Shown here: positions 42,835 to 52,397 of the stretch, one piece after another
Layout of the letters: every line of letters starts with the position of its first letter
Numbering within the stretch: the stretch's first letter is position 1
Assembly: GCF_946151075.1 (NCBI RefSeq)
Contig: NZ_OX267715.1
Span: 496,001-560,000 of the forward strand
DNA length: 64,000 nucleotides
Reading direction: 5' to 3'
Source: Neobacillus sp. Marseille-Q6967
GTDB lineage: Bacteria; Bacillota; Bacilli; Bacillales; Cytobacillaceae
Program-made: the position numbers and the translations under genes
The notes under the pieces: generated by a model
What the model saw: only the letters and a program-made list of their open reading frames with translations
What the model was told of the DNA's origin: nothing
The model's database searches: none

Positions 42835-43770
42835 TTGCGGAAACTGTTTGTAGGAAAATTAATGACGGCTGGCAAATGGATCTTTCCTCTATTTTTATTA
42901 TTAGTTGCTTTTGTTGAGTTGAACAAGTTTATGAAAGATCTAGATTATCGTCTAATTCAATCTGAATTTAACCAATTATATTTAGGAACCCTCATTTTAA
43001 TATTTTTAGTGATGTTCCTGGCAGTCTTACCGATGGTGCTCTATGATGTTATGCTAATTAAGATTCTAGGATTGAAAATCGGAACTAGGGAGCTTTTCGA
43101 GCAATCCTTGATTGCGAACTCCTTTTCCAATTTATTTGGTTTTGGCGGGTTAGTAGGGGGGATGATTAGAACCTATTTCTTCCATAAACTCGAAAGTGAC
43201 AAAATACGTTTATTAGGCGGGATTGCTTCAGTTTCATTTTTTTATCTAAGCGGAATTTCTTTTCTAGCTTTCTTTATTGTTGCAGCGCATCGGCAATATC
43301 CGATTTTTTTGCAATCGAAGTGGCTTTATTTTACAGTCTTGGCCATCGCTGTCTACCTTCCAGTGATATTTACGGCCCATCTTTTTAAAAATAAAAAAGT
43401 AAAAAGAACTTCTCTTACTGCAGAAAATGGGATTAAACTTTTTTTCATCTCTATATTGGAATGGACATCTATTTTTTTAGCAATTTGGATTGTTGGCAGG
43501 ATGTTAAATATTCCAATTACCATTCAAGAATTATTTCCCATTTATGTTGCAGCTATTTGTGCCGGAATTATAAGTATGATACCTGGCGGGTTGGGTTCTT
43601 TTGATATCGTTTTTATATGGGGAATGCAATATTTACAAATAGCTGAAGAAAAGGTGTTGGTCCTGTTATTATTTTATCGAATTGGTTATTACTTACTTCC
43701 ATTCTTAATAGGCATCATCCTTTTTATCAAGAACTGGGAAAATCCAATTAAAATCTATTATTTTAAATAA
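42835..43770 (+). CDS. MprF-flippase-like membrane protein (UPF0104/LPG_synthase_TM)
   Basis: TTG 42835 follows GGTGG. The 311-residue protein has about eight membrane segments and the LPG-synthase-TM motifs SFSNLFGFGGLVGGMIRTYF and MIPGGLGSFDIVF. These match the N-terminal lipid flippase half of MprF; the soluble aminoacyltransferase domain is missing. It is therefore a flippase-only relative whose lipid is unknown. A GC-rich repeat follows directly. Confidence 0.82.
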   Translation: MRKLFVGKLMTAGKWIFPLFLLLVAFVELNKFMKDLDYRLIQSEFNQLYLGTLILIFLVMFLAVLPMVLYDVMLIKILGLKIGTRELFEQSLIANSFSNLFGFGGLVGGMIRTYFFHKLESDKIRLLGGIASVSFFYLSGISFLAFFIVAAHRQYPIFLQSKWLYFTVLAIAVYLPVIFTAHLFKNKKVKRTSLTAENGIKLFFISILEWTSIFLAIWIVGRMLNIPITIQELFPIYVAAICAGIISMIPGGLGSFDIVFIWGMQYLQIAEEKVLVLLLFYRIGYYLLPFLIGIILFIKNWENPIKIYYFK

Positions 43771-43776
43771 GGACCT

Positions 43777-43877
43777 GTTGATTTCCGTTCCAGGCGCTTC
43801 GCTTTCCGCGGGCGGTCCGGGGAGCCTCCTCGGCCCCGTACTCCCGCAGGAGTCTCACGCCTTCCACTCCAATCAAC
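43777..43877. repeat. MITE-like interspersed repeat, copy 2 (shorter)
   Basis: GTTGATTTCCGTTCC...CACTCCAATCAAC with GC-rich core CGCTTTCCGCGGGCG and GGGGAGCCTCCTCGGCCCCG. It lacks about 28 bases present in the centre of copy 1 at 13169-13297, and lacks the outer GCTGTGTTAAA repeats. Confidence 0.8.
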
Positions 43878-43913
43878 AGAAGTGCAAAAATCAAGTTTCA
43901 CAGATCCAAAATA

Positions 43914-43957
43914 AAACAAAAGCCATGAAAGATAATAATCTTCATGGCTTTTGTTTT
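43914..43957 (-). terminator. Terminator of modAB
   Basis: AAAACAAAAGCCATGAA / TTCATGGCTTTTGTTTT, overlapping the modB stop. Confidence 0.85.
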
Positions 43958-44616
43958 GGGATGACGTTTGTTAGTATCAGCATAATAAACGAGATGAAAA
44001 TCATACTGATTACTAGGCTCCATGCCAGCTTCATATTTCCTGATTCTAATGCAACATAAATGGCAGTAGGTGCAGTCTGGGTTCTTCCTGGGATATTACC
44101 GGCAAACATCAATGTTGCTCCAAATTCTCCAAGTGCTCTTGCAAAACTTAATACCAAACCAGAAATGATAGAAGGAAATGATAAAGGCAGAGATATAAGA
44201 AAAAATACATTTTTTTCGTTTGCACCATCTACTCTTGCTGCTTCTTCAATATCTTTATCAACAGATTGAAACCCTAATTTCACAGATTGGTACATCAATG
44301 GAAAGGCGACAGTTGTTGAAGCAATAATGGCTGCGACCGGTGTGAACATAATCGATTGTTGAAAGAACTCCTCAATAAAGATTCCAATGGGGCTGTTTCT
44401 CCCGAAAAAATATATAAGTAAAAAGCCGACTACTGTCGGCGGCAGCACGAGGGGAAGCATAAGGATAGTTTCGAGCAAAATCTTCCCTTTAAATTGTTTG
44501 TTATATAATAGCCGCCCAAAGAAAATCCCCATAAAACTGACAATCAAAACAGAAATAGACGCTATTTCCAGAGAGAATAAAATAGGGGACCAAAAATCAT
44601 ACGTTGTCATAAACAT
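43942..44616 (-). CDS. modB: Molybdate ABC transporter permease ModB
   Basis: The 224-residue product has five or six membrane segments and the permease EAA loop as EEAARVDGANEKNVFFLISLP. PTVVGFLLIYFFGRNSPIG, LARALGEFGATLMFAGNIPG and TQTAPTAIY are ModB hallmarks. ATG 44616 shares one base with the modA stop (TGATG). No modC ATPase gene is adjacent, so the ATPase must come from elsewhere. Molybdate is needed for the formate dehydrogenase in this window. Confidence 0.93.
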   Translation of the reverse strand: MFMTTYDFWSPILFSLEIASISVLIVSFMGIFFGRLLYNKQFKGKILLETILMLPLVLPPTVVGFLLIYFFGRNSPIGIFIEEFFQQSIMFTPVAAIIASTTVAFPLMYQSVKLGFQSVDKDIEEAARVDGANEKNVFFLISLPLSFPSIISGLVLSFARALGEFGATLMFAGNIPGRTQTAPTAIYVALESGNMKLAWSLVISMIFISFIMLILTNVIPKQKP

Positions 44617-45398
44617 CAATCCAATACTGTAAACCCGTATTTTTCAAAGATTTGTATAGCGGGAGAACTTTGTAAATAATCTAAAAAAAGAATTGCTTCA
44701 TTTTTATTTTTTGAGCTTTTAATAATGCCTGCTGGATAAATAATTTTGTCATGATACTGTTCGTCAGCCGTTAAAATCATTTTTATTTTATTAGATGCTG
44801 AAGCATCTGTTTTATAAACGAGTCCAGCATCAATATTACCTGTTTCAACATAAGTGAGAACTTGTTTAACATCTTTTGTTTGAACCAGTTTGGGAGTAAC
44901 CTCTTCCCATAACCCTAAATTTTGAAGAGTTTGTTTCGCATACATTCCAGCTGGTACAGAATCCGGTATACCTATAGCAATTTTTGAAACATCATCAGAG
45001 GTTAAATCTTCCATCTTTATGATATTTGCCGGTGTTTGTTTATTCGTGATTAATACAAGTTGATTACTTAATAAGTTAACTTGTTCATCTTCCATAATGA
45101 ATCCTTTATTTGATAATTCAAGAAAATGATCATTGGATGCAGAGAGAAAAAGATCTGCCGGAGCACCTTGAAGGATCTGCTGCTTTAATGCCCCCGATCC
45201 GCCAATATTATAAAGAATGGTAATACTGGGGTGTTCAGTTTCAAAACTCTTCTTAATTTCTGTTAAAGCATCACTAAGACTCGCTGCGGCAGATATTGTT
45301 AGTTCAACGTTATTTTGTTGATTCGATTCCTGCTTGCTGCAAGCAGCATTTAAAACGATCATTAAAATTGTTAATCCCAAAAGAAAAATTTTGTTCAT
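44616..45398 (-). CDS. modA: Molybdate-binding lipoprotein ModA
   Basis: ATG 45398 follows GGGGACATTTTGG. The 260-residue product has a lipoprotein signal with LNAAC and the ModA motifs ISAAASLSDALTEIKKSFE, YNIGGSGALKQQILQGAPAD and YVETGNIDAGLVYKTDA. It captures molybdate/tungstate outside the cell and passes it to ModB. Confidence 0.93.
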   Translation of the reverse strand: MNKIFLLGLTILMIVLNAACSKQESNQQNNVELTISAAASLSDALTEIKKSFETEHPSITILYNIGGSGALKQQILQGAPADLFLSASNDHFLELSNKGFIMEDEQVNLLSNQLVLITNKQTPANIIKMEDLTSDDVSKIAIGIPDSVPAGMYAKQTLQNLGLWEEVTPKLVQTKDVKQVLTYVETGNIDAGLVYKTDASASNKIKMILTADEQYHDKIIYPAGIIKSSKNKNEAILFLDYLQSSPAIQIFEKYGFTVLD

Positions 45399-45478
45399 CC
45401 AAAATGTCCCCTTAAACAGCACTAGTCCAACTTCTTACATCATTATAACGAATTGATATGATTCCATAAAGTAGTGTT

Positions 45479-45511
45479 AAACAAAAAAACTGCCTATTCG
45501 GCAGTTTTCGA
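45479..45511. terminator. Hairpin terminator
   Basis: AAAAACTGCC / GGCAGTTTT around TATTC, downstream of modA's promoter and of ykuS. Confidence 0.75.
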
Positions 45512-45576
45512 AGGGAATCTAGTTATTGTTGAGTTAGTTTTTAAACCTATTTTTGTATTAAAGACTAGATGACTGC

Positions 45577-45819
45577 TTATTGAAGACGGCTGTCAACACG
45601 CTGGCATACTTCATCTGCGCTTAACCCATTCGCTTCAATAACGGGAGCTTTTGTCACTGTATCCGCCATTCCCATTACATTGGAATCAAGGCCAGTAATA
45701 ACACAGCAATCACAATTCTGTGCGTCTGACTCCTGTTTTAATTCGACAACGTCATAACCCTTATCCCGTAGAGCTTGTTGAATATCTGTAAGAGATTGTT
45801 CTACTCCAACTCTTGCCAT
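45577..45819 (-). CDS. ykuS: UPF0180 protein YkuS
   Basis: ATG 45819 follows AGGAGGAGGTGTTTGTT. The 80-residue product matches UPF0180/Yku[21 protein letters not shown], then a conserved [18 protein letters not shown] cysteine block and [20 protein letters not shown]. Function is unknown; the Cys cluster suggests metal or redox binding. Confidence 0.88.
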   Translation of the reverse strand: MARVGVEQSLTDIQQALRDKGYDVVELKQESDAQNCDCCVITGLDSNVMGMADTVTKAPVIEANGLSADEVCQRVDSRLQ

Positions 45820-45916
45820 AACAAACACCTCCTCCTGTAGATTATCTTGCCTAAGTTCCGGGTAATTATTCTGAATAAGCCAAGGTTATCTACCAAAAAC
45901 TATATATGGAGGTGTT

Positions 45917-46051
45917 ATGATGAGTAAACGTAAAGCAGATCCATCCACAATCGGCCTTAGTTCACCACAGGTTGAAGGCCAAGGAACAACCAACACAGAA
46001 ACAGGAAAAAGAAAAGAACCGTCATCCCGAAGAAAAGAAAAACGTTTTTAA
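45917..46051 (+). CDS. YuzL-like small basic protein, 44 aa
   Basis: ATG 45917 (or 45920) follows TATGGAGGTGTT. The 44-residue product starts MMSKRKADPSTIGLSSPQVE, continues GQGTTNTETGKRKEPSSRRK and ends EKRF. The DPS.IG...VEGQGTT...TG pattern recalls the YuzL family of small Bacillus proteins; the composition also resembles minor SASPs. Symbol withheld because the match is from memory. Terminator follows. Confidence 0.6.
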   Translation: MMSKRKADPSTIGLSSPQVEGQGTTNTETGKRKEPSSRRKEKRF

Positions 46052-46054
46052 GAT

Positions 46055-46087
46055 GGAAAAAGCGAGCATTTATGCCCGCTTTTTTCC
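46055..46087. terminator. Bidirectional terminator
   Basis: AAAAAGCGAGCA / TGCCCGCTTTTTT around TTTA. Confidence 0.8.
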
Positions 46088-47707
<1,620 letters not shown>

Positions 47708-47912
47708 TTACAAATCCTCCAAGAACAAAATATCTTTTAATTATATCACTTAACGAGAGAAAGAGCGAATTCTTTGTTGAAAGAAGAGAGAAAGTGGGAG
47801 AAAAGAAAAAAATATGAAGAAAAATTTTCTAAATTTTTTTCGAGGTTTTCATACTTTATTCATAATTATAGTGTAGAATGATTTTTAAGAAGTAATAAAG
47901 AAGGTGAGAGTT

Positions 47913-48047
47913 ATGACGAAAAAGCAGCTGACTGAACTCGTTAACAAGCTGAAACAAGCTGGAATCAAAGCGAGTTTGACAAAACCAAAGTCCAATTATC
48001 TTTTATCTCTCCAACAAATAAAAAAATATCCTTCATCCGTAAACTAA
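47913..48047 (+). CDS. Unknown small basic protein, 44 aa
   Basis: ATG 47913 follows AAGGTGAGAGTT. The 44-residue product starts MTKKQLTELVNKLKQAGIKA and ends in a lysine/tyrosine-rich tail; the LTELVNKLKQAGIKASL stretch resembles half of a SAP-type helix-turn-helix. Nothing is known of its role. A terminator follows. The 205-base gap between the ABC-F gene and this gene holds only its promoter region. Confidence 0.55.
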   Translation: MTKKQLTELVNKLKQAGIKASLTKPKSNYLLSLQQIKKYPSSVN

Positions 48048-48056
48048 GACGGTAAT

Positions 48057-48095
48057 GAAAAGCGATTAATCCAGGGGACTAACCGCTTTTTTTAT
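48057..48095 (+). terminator. Terminator
   Basis: AAAGCGATTA / TAACCGCTTT around ATCCAGGGGAC, followed by TTTT. Confidence 0.75.
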
Positions 48096-48204
48096 GTTCT
48101 TAATCTATTTCTTCCATTATATCTACCGTACCAGAGTCCAATCAAAATCTCTCACTATCGCTGCAAAATCCTTTATAATAGTAAAAAACAATAGGGTGAA
48201 ATCG

Positions 48205-48594
48205 ATGATTCATAAAGTTTGGCTATATTCCTCTCAATTATTACTATTAATTATTATTTTTCATGCTGGCAATCTGATGACAAAGTTCTTTCATTGGAAA
48301 GTACCGGGCAACGTAATTGGCATGATCATTCTATTAGGACTGCTATGGTTGAAAATCATCAAGGTTGATCAGATTGAAACTACAGCAAACTGGCTTTTAA
48401 AGCACCTTGGATTCTTTTTCATACCGATATCGGTAGGGTTAATGACATTAGGTGCTGTTATCGTGAAAAATGGTCTTTTATTACTTTTTATCCTATTTAT
48501 TAGTGCCTTTATTGGCTTAATTACCGCGGGGAAAACAACGCAGACAGTTATTAAAAGAAAAGATGTGAAAGTAAATGCTCATCACGATCGTTAG
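48205..48594 (+). CDS. cidA: CidA/LrgA family holin-like protein
   Basis: ATG 48205 follows ATAGGGTGAAATCG. The 129-residue product has four membrane segments and the family motif VPGNVIGMIILLGLLWL. CidA/LrgA proteins affect murein hydrolase release and pyruvate/acetate handling; in B. subtilis similar pairs transport pyruvate. It overlaps cidB by 20 bases, so both form one unit. Confidence 0.85.
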   Translation: MIHKVWLYSSQLLLLIIIFHAGNLMTKFFHWKVPGNVIGMIILLGLLWLKIIKVDQIETTANWLLKHLGFFFIPISVGLMTLGAVIVKNGLLLLFILFISAFIGLITAGKTTQTVIKRKDVKVNAHHDR

Positions 48595-49255
48595 TATTAT
48601 CGTAACGGTTTCAGCATACATTCTTAGTCGGTTCTTAAATGGGAAATATGCTTCCCCCCTTACGAATCCAGTGTTTTTTAGTACTGTGTTGGTTATTCTT
48701 TTATTAACTGTTACAAATATTTCATATGAAGAATATAGTCAGGCAAAGGTTATTATGACCTATTTTTTAGGACCAGCAACGGTTGCGATAGCCGTCCCGA
48801 TATATAAGAATAGGAAGGTACTGGCTAGATATTTTTATGCAGCAATGATGGGATTATTCACGGGTTCCGTTATCACGATAAGTATTGCCATGATGTTAGC
48901 GTACTGGTTTCATTTACCGGAAAGTATCTTAATTTCATTAAGTGTGAAATCGATTACGACGCCAATAGCGGTTGAAACAGGTAAAATGATTGGCGGAAAC
49001 AGCCCATTGATCGCGGGTTTTGTCATCATTACAGGTATTATTGGGGCGATGTTTGGGGCTAAGTGGCTGTCTTTATGTAAGGTTGAACATCCTTTTGCCA
49101 GAGGGCTGTCAATTGGCTCTATTGCTCATGGAATAGGAACAGCAGAGGCCGTAAAAGAAGGAGAAATTCAAGGGGCTGTTGCCGGTGCAGCGATGGGGAT
49201 TGCAGGAATCATAACCTCAATTGTCATTCCGTATGTTATTCCTTTTTTTAATTAA
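48575..49255 (+). CDS. cidB: CidB/LrgB family membrane protein
   Basis: The 226-residue product has six or seven membrane segments with the LrgB motifs FLGPATVAIAVPIYKN, SVKSITTPIAVETGKMIGG and SIAHGIGTAEAVKEGEIQGA. It partners with CidA encoded just upstream (20-base overlap). GTG/ATG choice: ATG 48575 is used. Confidence 0.9.
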   Translation: MLITIVSIIVTVSAYILSRFLNGKYASPLTNPVFFSTVLVILLLTVTNISYEEYSQAKVIMTYFLGPATVAIAVPIYKNRKVLARYFYAAMMGLFTGSVITISIAMMLAYWFHLPESILISLSVKSITTPIAVETGKMIGGNSPLIAGFVIITGIIGAMFGAKWLSLCKVEHPFARGLSIGSIAHGIGTAEAVKEGEIQGAVAGAAMGIAGIITSIVIPYVIPFFN

Positions 49256-49302
49256 ATGCGCTTGTTGATTTTACAATTATATTGATTGGAGCGCATATCA
49301 AC
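49256..49302. repeat. Possible remnant of the interspersed repeat
   Basis: ATGCGC...GCGCAT and GTTGAT...ATCAAC nested inverted repeats with ATTGGAGCGC between them resemble the inner ends of the repeat at 27311-27412. It may instead be a weak terminator of cidAB. Confidence 0.35.
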
Positions 49303-49324
49303 TCGCAAATAGGAATAATTTTCT

Positions 49325-49353
49325 TTGACAAAAAATGTTTATTAGCATATTCT
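49325..49353 (+). promoter_or_regulatory. Sigma-A promoter of the mutS2-like leader
   Basis: TTGACA (49325-49330), a 17-base spacer and TATTCT (49348-49353), giving a leader of about 320 bases. Confidence 0.85.
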
Positions 49354-49359
49354 TAAATA

Positions 49360-49575
49360 GAATAAGTTTTTTATAAAAGGGAGTATGTTGTATGTTAGGT
49401 GTCGTTCTTAACTAATCCAATGAATTGGATATTTTCATTCCAAACAAACTTTTTTCGAATTAGATCGAATAAAAGTTTATTTCTTATGGTTTTGGAATGG
49501 AGTTAAGAACAATGGGTACCTACGCATACAATGTTTACCATGTAGCTGTGTACATCCGTGTAGGCAGTTTTTTTA
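49360..49575 (+). promoter_or_regulatory. Structured attenuator leader of the mutS2-like gene
   Basis: A closing helix pairs TTGTATGTTAGGT (49388-49400) with ACCTACGCATACAA (49518-49531). Inside are GTTCTTAACT/AGTTAAGAAC, ATCCAAT/ATTGGAT, CATTCCAAA/TTTGGAATG and a long AAACTTTTTTCGA/TCGAATAAAAGTTT stem. The closing helix's 3' strand also forms the terminator CCTACGC/GTGTAGG (49519-49564) followed by TTTTTTT. The two folds exclude each other. Confidence 0.7.
49392..49415 (+). CDS. Leader uORF, 7 aa (MLGVVLN)
   Basis: ATG 49392 lies 8 bases after AAGGGAG (49377-49383) and the frame reads ATG-TTA-GGT-GTC-GTT-CTT-AAC-TAA. The start codon region is inside the closing helix and the last codons are inside the GTTCTTAACT arm, so translation of this peptide would control which structure forms. 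Its hydrophobic sequence resembles other antibiotic-sensing leader peptides in style only. Confidence 0.6.
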   Translation: MLGVVLN

Positions 49576-49628
49576 TGGTTATATATTGTAGATGAAATGA
49601 GTTTAAACCCGCTCATTTATTTAACTAG

Positions 49629-49668
49629 GCCGCAATGACATTGTTCATTGCGGCTATTTTTATTTTTA
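49629..49668 (+). terminator. Second terminator before the mutS2-like gene
   Basis: GCCGCAATGA (49629-49638) / TCATTGCGGC (49645-49654) followed by TATTTTTATTTTT, ending at the gene's SD. An AAATGAG/CTCATTT hairpin (49594-49618) lies just before it. Confidence 0.8.
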
Positions 49669-49678
49669 GGAGGAATAG

Positions 49679-51607
49679 TTGTTGAATACTCATACAATCA
49701 AGACGTTAGAATTTAATCGAATAAAAGAGACTATTGCACAATCAGCATTGACAGTGGAAGGGAAGGCGAAAATTCTTGAGCTTTCCCCGTCAACAAATAT
49801 CAAACAGGTTGAAGCATTATTAGATGAAGTGACGGAAGCTGTAGAGATCTTAAAGAAAAGTTCAAGTGTACCGGTTCATGGGTTAAGTGGAATGGAGCAA
49901 TTACTAAAGAAACTTAATAAAGGTTCTGCGTTGACTACAGACCAATTAATGAAGCTTCAAGATTTCCTTGATTGCTGCGGGAAAATGCGACGGTTTATGA
50001 AGGATAAGAGCTTTTTAGCCCCAAGAGTTTCTGCATACGTTGAAGCCATTGATGACTTGCCGGAGTTAGCAGCAGAAATTTCACGCTGTTTACGCAACGG
50101 CAGGGTTGATGATTATGCAAGTAAAGATTTATTAAAAATAAGAAAGCAAATGGCCATACAGGAAGAGCGGTTAAAAGAAAAAGTAGTTCAGTTGATTCGC
50201 TCTAACAAATATAAAACGTATTTACAAGAAAATGTAGTAAATCAAAGGGATGGAAGATATGTAATCCCAATAAAAAAGGAGTACCGGAATAAAATGAAAG
50301 GAACCGTTCTTGATACATCCGCATCAGGGTCTACCTTATTTATTGAACCTGAAGAAATTGCACTCTTTCAGGAACAATTATCCTGGCTGACGGCAGATGA
50401 AGAGAGTGAAGTTCAAAAAATTCTATCCTATTTGACCGGTCTCGTTGAAGGAAAGGAACATCAAATACGGTTGGCAATTGAAACGATGGTTCATTATGAC
50501 TTTATGTTTGCTAAGGCTAAGTACTCCCACAGCTTAGAAGGTGTCAGGGTCAGTGTTAATCAAGCGCAGGTCATCAAACTTGTGCAGGCAAAACATCCAT
50601 TGCTGGGGGATAAAGCTGTCCCATTATCTATAGAGATGGGAGAGGGAACCCATGCACTTGTGATAACAGGCCCAAATACTGGCGGAAAAACGGTAACCAT
50701 TAAAACGGTTGGACTGCTTACATTAATGGTCCAATGCGGTTTGCTTATTCCTGTTGAGGAAGGAAGTTGTGTACATGTTTTTGACCGTATTCTCGTTGAT
50801 ATTGGAGATGGCCAGAGTATTTCGGAAAATTTAAGTACCTTTAGCTCAAGAATCGTCAATATTATTGATATCCTTAAAGAAACAAACGATAATACGTTAG
50901 TTTTATTAGATGAACTAGGATCAGGTACAGATCCGAGTGAAGGAATGGGCTTGGCAACGGCCATATTGGAGCAGCTTTATCATAAAGGTGCTGTGCTGCT
51001 TGCAACTACTCATTATAGTGAAATAAAAGAGTTTGCGGAGGAACATCCAGGTTTTCTTAACGGAGCGATGGAATTTGATCTCGAAACACTTAGTCCAACG
51101 TATCGGTTACATGTCGGCAGAGGGGGAGAGAGTCAGGCATTTGCCATCGCCTTGAAGCTCGGAATTCATCCAAGAATAATTGAACGTGCTCATCAAATTA
51201 CTTATAAAGAAAGCAAACAGTATCTACTTGAGGAAACAGATGCCTGGAAACGAAGAGACCTCGAAAAACAGGTGATCGTGAACAAATATAGGAGTCGATT
51301 GAAAAACCAGGTTAAAGAGGTTGAAATACCTGTTTATCATCAAGGGGATAACGTCAAGATTTCCCCAACAGATGAATTGGGTATTGTTTATTCTGGCCCG
51401 GATGCAAAAGGAAACTATATCATTCAAATAAAAGGAGAAAAAATATCGGTCAATCATAAAAGAATAAAGCTTTATATTTCTGCCAAAGAACTATATCCCG
51501 CTGATTATGACTTTGATATTATTTTTCAATCAAAGGAAAATCGAAAGAAAAGTAAGATTCTTTCAAAAAGACATGATGGAGATATCACGATTGAATATGA
51601 GGAATAA
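49679..51607 (+). CDS. Smr-less MutS2 paralogue (ATPase)
   Basis: The start is TTG 49679 or 49682 after AGGAGGAATAG. The 642-residue product shows MutS2 core, coiled-coil clamp and ATPase domains, with Walker A GPNTGGKTV (331-339), Walker B LVLLDELG (407-414), then GSGTDPSEG and ATTHYSEIK. After a helical linker comes an about 60-residue beta domain (DNVKISPTDELGIVYSG, KOW-like). The C-terminal Smr nuclease domain of standard MutS2 (about 785 aa) is missing. Full MutS2 splits collided ribosomes in B. subtilis, so this short version could act on ribosomes without cutting RNA (inference). It sits alone behind an attenuator leader. Confidence 0.88.
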   Translation: MLNTHTIKTLEFNRIKETIAQSALTVEGKAKILELSPSTNIKQVEALLDEVTEAVEILKKSSSVPVHGLSGMEQLLKKLNKGSALTTDQLMKLQDFLDCCGKMRRFMKDKSFLAPRVSAYVEAIDDLPELAAEISRCLRNGRVDDYASKDLLKIRKQMAIQEERLKEKVVQLIRSNKYKTYLQENVVNQRDGRYVIPIKKEYRNKMKGTVLDTSASGSTLFIEPEEIALFQEQLSWLTADEESEVQKILSYLTGLVEGKEHQIRLAIETMVHYDFMFAKAKYSHSLEGVRVSVNQAQVIKLVQAKHPLLGDKAVPLSIEMGEGTHALVITGPNTGGKTVTIKTVGLLTLMVQCGLLIPVEEGSCVHVFDRILVDIGDGQSISENLSTFSSRIVNIIDILKETNDNTLVLLDELGSGTDPSEGMGLATAILEQLYHKGAVLLATTHYSEIKEFAEEHPGFLNGAMEFDLETLSPTYRLHVGRGGESQAFAIALKLGIHPRIIERAHQITYKESKQYLLEETDAWKRRDLEKQVIVNKYRSRLKNQVKEVEIPVYHQGDNVKISPTDELGIVYSGPDAKGNYIIQIKGEKISVNHKRIKLYISAKELYPADYDFDIIFQSKENRKKSKILSKRHDGDITIEYEE

Positions 51608-51617
51608 ATGAAATCAC

Positions 51618-51645
51618 AAAGCCTTCCACAGTGGAAGGCTTTTAT
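51618..51645. terminator. Terminator after the mutS2-like gene
   Basis: AAAGCCTTCCA / TGGAAGGCTTT around CAG. Confidence 0.85.
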
Positions 51646-51646
51646 T

Positions 51647-51817
51647 TCATTTTATCAGATTTGACATAATCCATTCAGCAACAACTCCGCCGAAGTAAAC
51701 TCCAAATACACCAAGGACAGCAGACAAGACTGGTGGAGCTGGAAGCGGTAATTTTAGAAACCTGAAAAGAATACCAACTGCCATTCCAGCAACGATACTT
51801 AGAATTAACTCCTTCAT
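51647..51817 (-). CDS. XapX-domain membrane protein, 56 aa
   Basis: ATG 51817 follows TGAGGGAAAATGG. The 56-residue product has two membrane segments; KLPLPAPPVLSAVLGVFGVY (22-41) is the XapX (DUF1427) signature. The family is small and of unknown function. It is the product of a gene too short for many annotations. Confidence 0.78.
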   Translation of the reverse strand: MKELILSIVAGMAVGILFRFLKLPLPAPPVLSAVLGVFGVYFGGVVAEWIMSNLIK

Positions 51818-51926
51818 CCATTTTCCCTCATTTCATCTACTGAAGACTAGGAAATCCAATAAAACGTCATTAATCTTAAGTATGTTGCATTTTAATATTC
51901 TTATTCGTTTCTAAAAGGCACACTGT

Positions 51927-52067
51927 TTATTTATCATGATTCTTTTGATACCTTTCAGCAAGCAGCATTTTTACTTGATTGTAGCTTAATCCAGACTGGT
52001 TGTTTAACTTTTTTACCTCTTCAATGTCAGTACCGACAATTGTATATTTTTTAGACGATGATTTCAT
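51927..52067 (-). CDS. Small basic protein of unknown function, 46 aa
   Basis: ATG 52067 follows GGAAGGAATATTTT. The 46-residue product contains TDIEEVKKLNNQSGLSYNQV, a pattern seen in several small Bacillus proteins in which EVK.LN.QSGLSYNEVK repeats occur. It has no cysteine and no membrane segment. Role unknown. Confidence 0.6.
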   Translation of the reverse strand: MKSSSKKYTIVGTDIEEVKKLNNQSGLSYNQVKMLLAERYQKNHDK

Positions 52068-52165
52068 AAAATATTCCTTCCTTATTTTGTTTGGTGTAAA
52101 GAATAGATCTTAGGCAATGAAAACATGATTTTTGGTACATACTATTAAAAAAGGAGGCGGTTCCC

Positions 52166-52351
52166 ATTTTTTATGGTAAAAGGGCTAAAGACGAAGAAAT
52201 TGAAAATATAATGGTTGATACAGAAATTTACTCGTGTATGGATGATTCCTGTATTGGCTGGATGAGAAAGGATTTTGTAACAGATGATCTCCTTTGTCCA
52301 ATGTGTGGAAATCAAATGATTCAAGAAATAAGAGAACTTCCAAAAATATAA
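52166..52351 (+). CDS. Cold-inducible YdjO-family protein, copy 2, probable ATT start
   Basis: The 61-residue product has CMDDSCIGWMRKDF and CPMC, the same two cysteine pairs as the YdjO-family gene at 24290. The only start with a proper SD is ATT 52166, 8 bases after AAAGGAGG (52151-52158); no ATG, GTG or TTG occurs in frame before the conserved part, and the nearby ATG 52173 is in another frame and gives a 12-residue peptide. A rare ATT initiation is therefore likely. Terminator follows. Confidence 0.65.
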   Translation: MFYGKRAKDEEIENIMVDTEIYSCMDDSCIGWMRKDFVTDDLLCPMCGNQMIQEIRELPKI

Positions 52352-52364
52352 ATATGTTGTTACA

Positions 52365-52397
52365 AAAAAGACTGTCCCAAAGTAGACAGTCTTTTAT
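52365..52397. terminator. Bidirectional terminator
   Basis: AAAGACTGTC / GACAGTCTTT around CCAAAGTA. Confidence 0.88.

Noticed and set aside
43778-44059. A 93-codon ORF starting in repeat copy 2
   Set aside because: Same artefact: repeat core plus the antisense of modB.
49360-49575. A known riboswitch class (for example M-box or T-box) in the mutS2-like leader
   Set aside because: Class-specific conserved motifs are not present; the GTTAGGTG resemblance to the M-box is too short.
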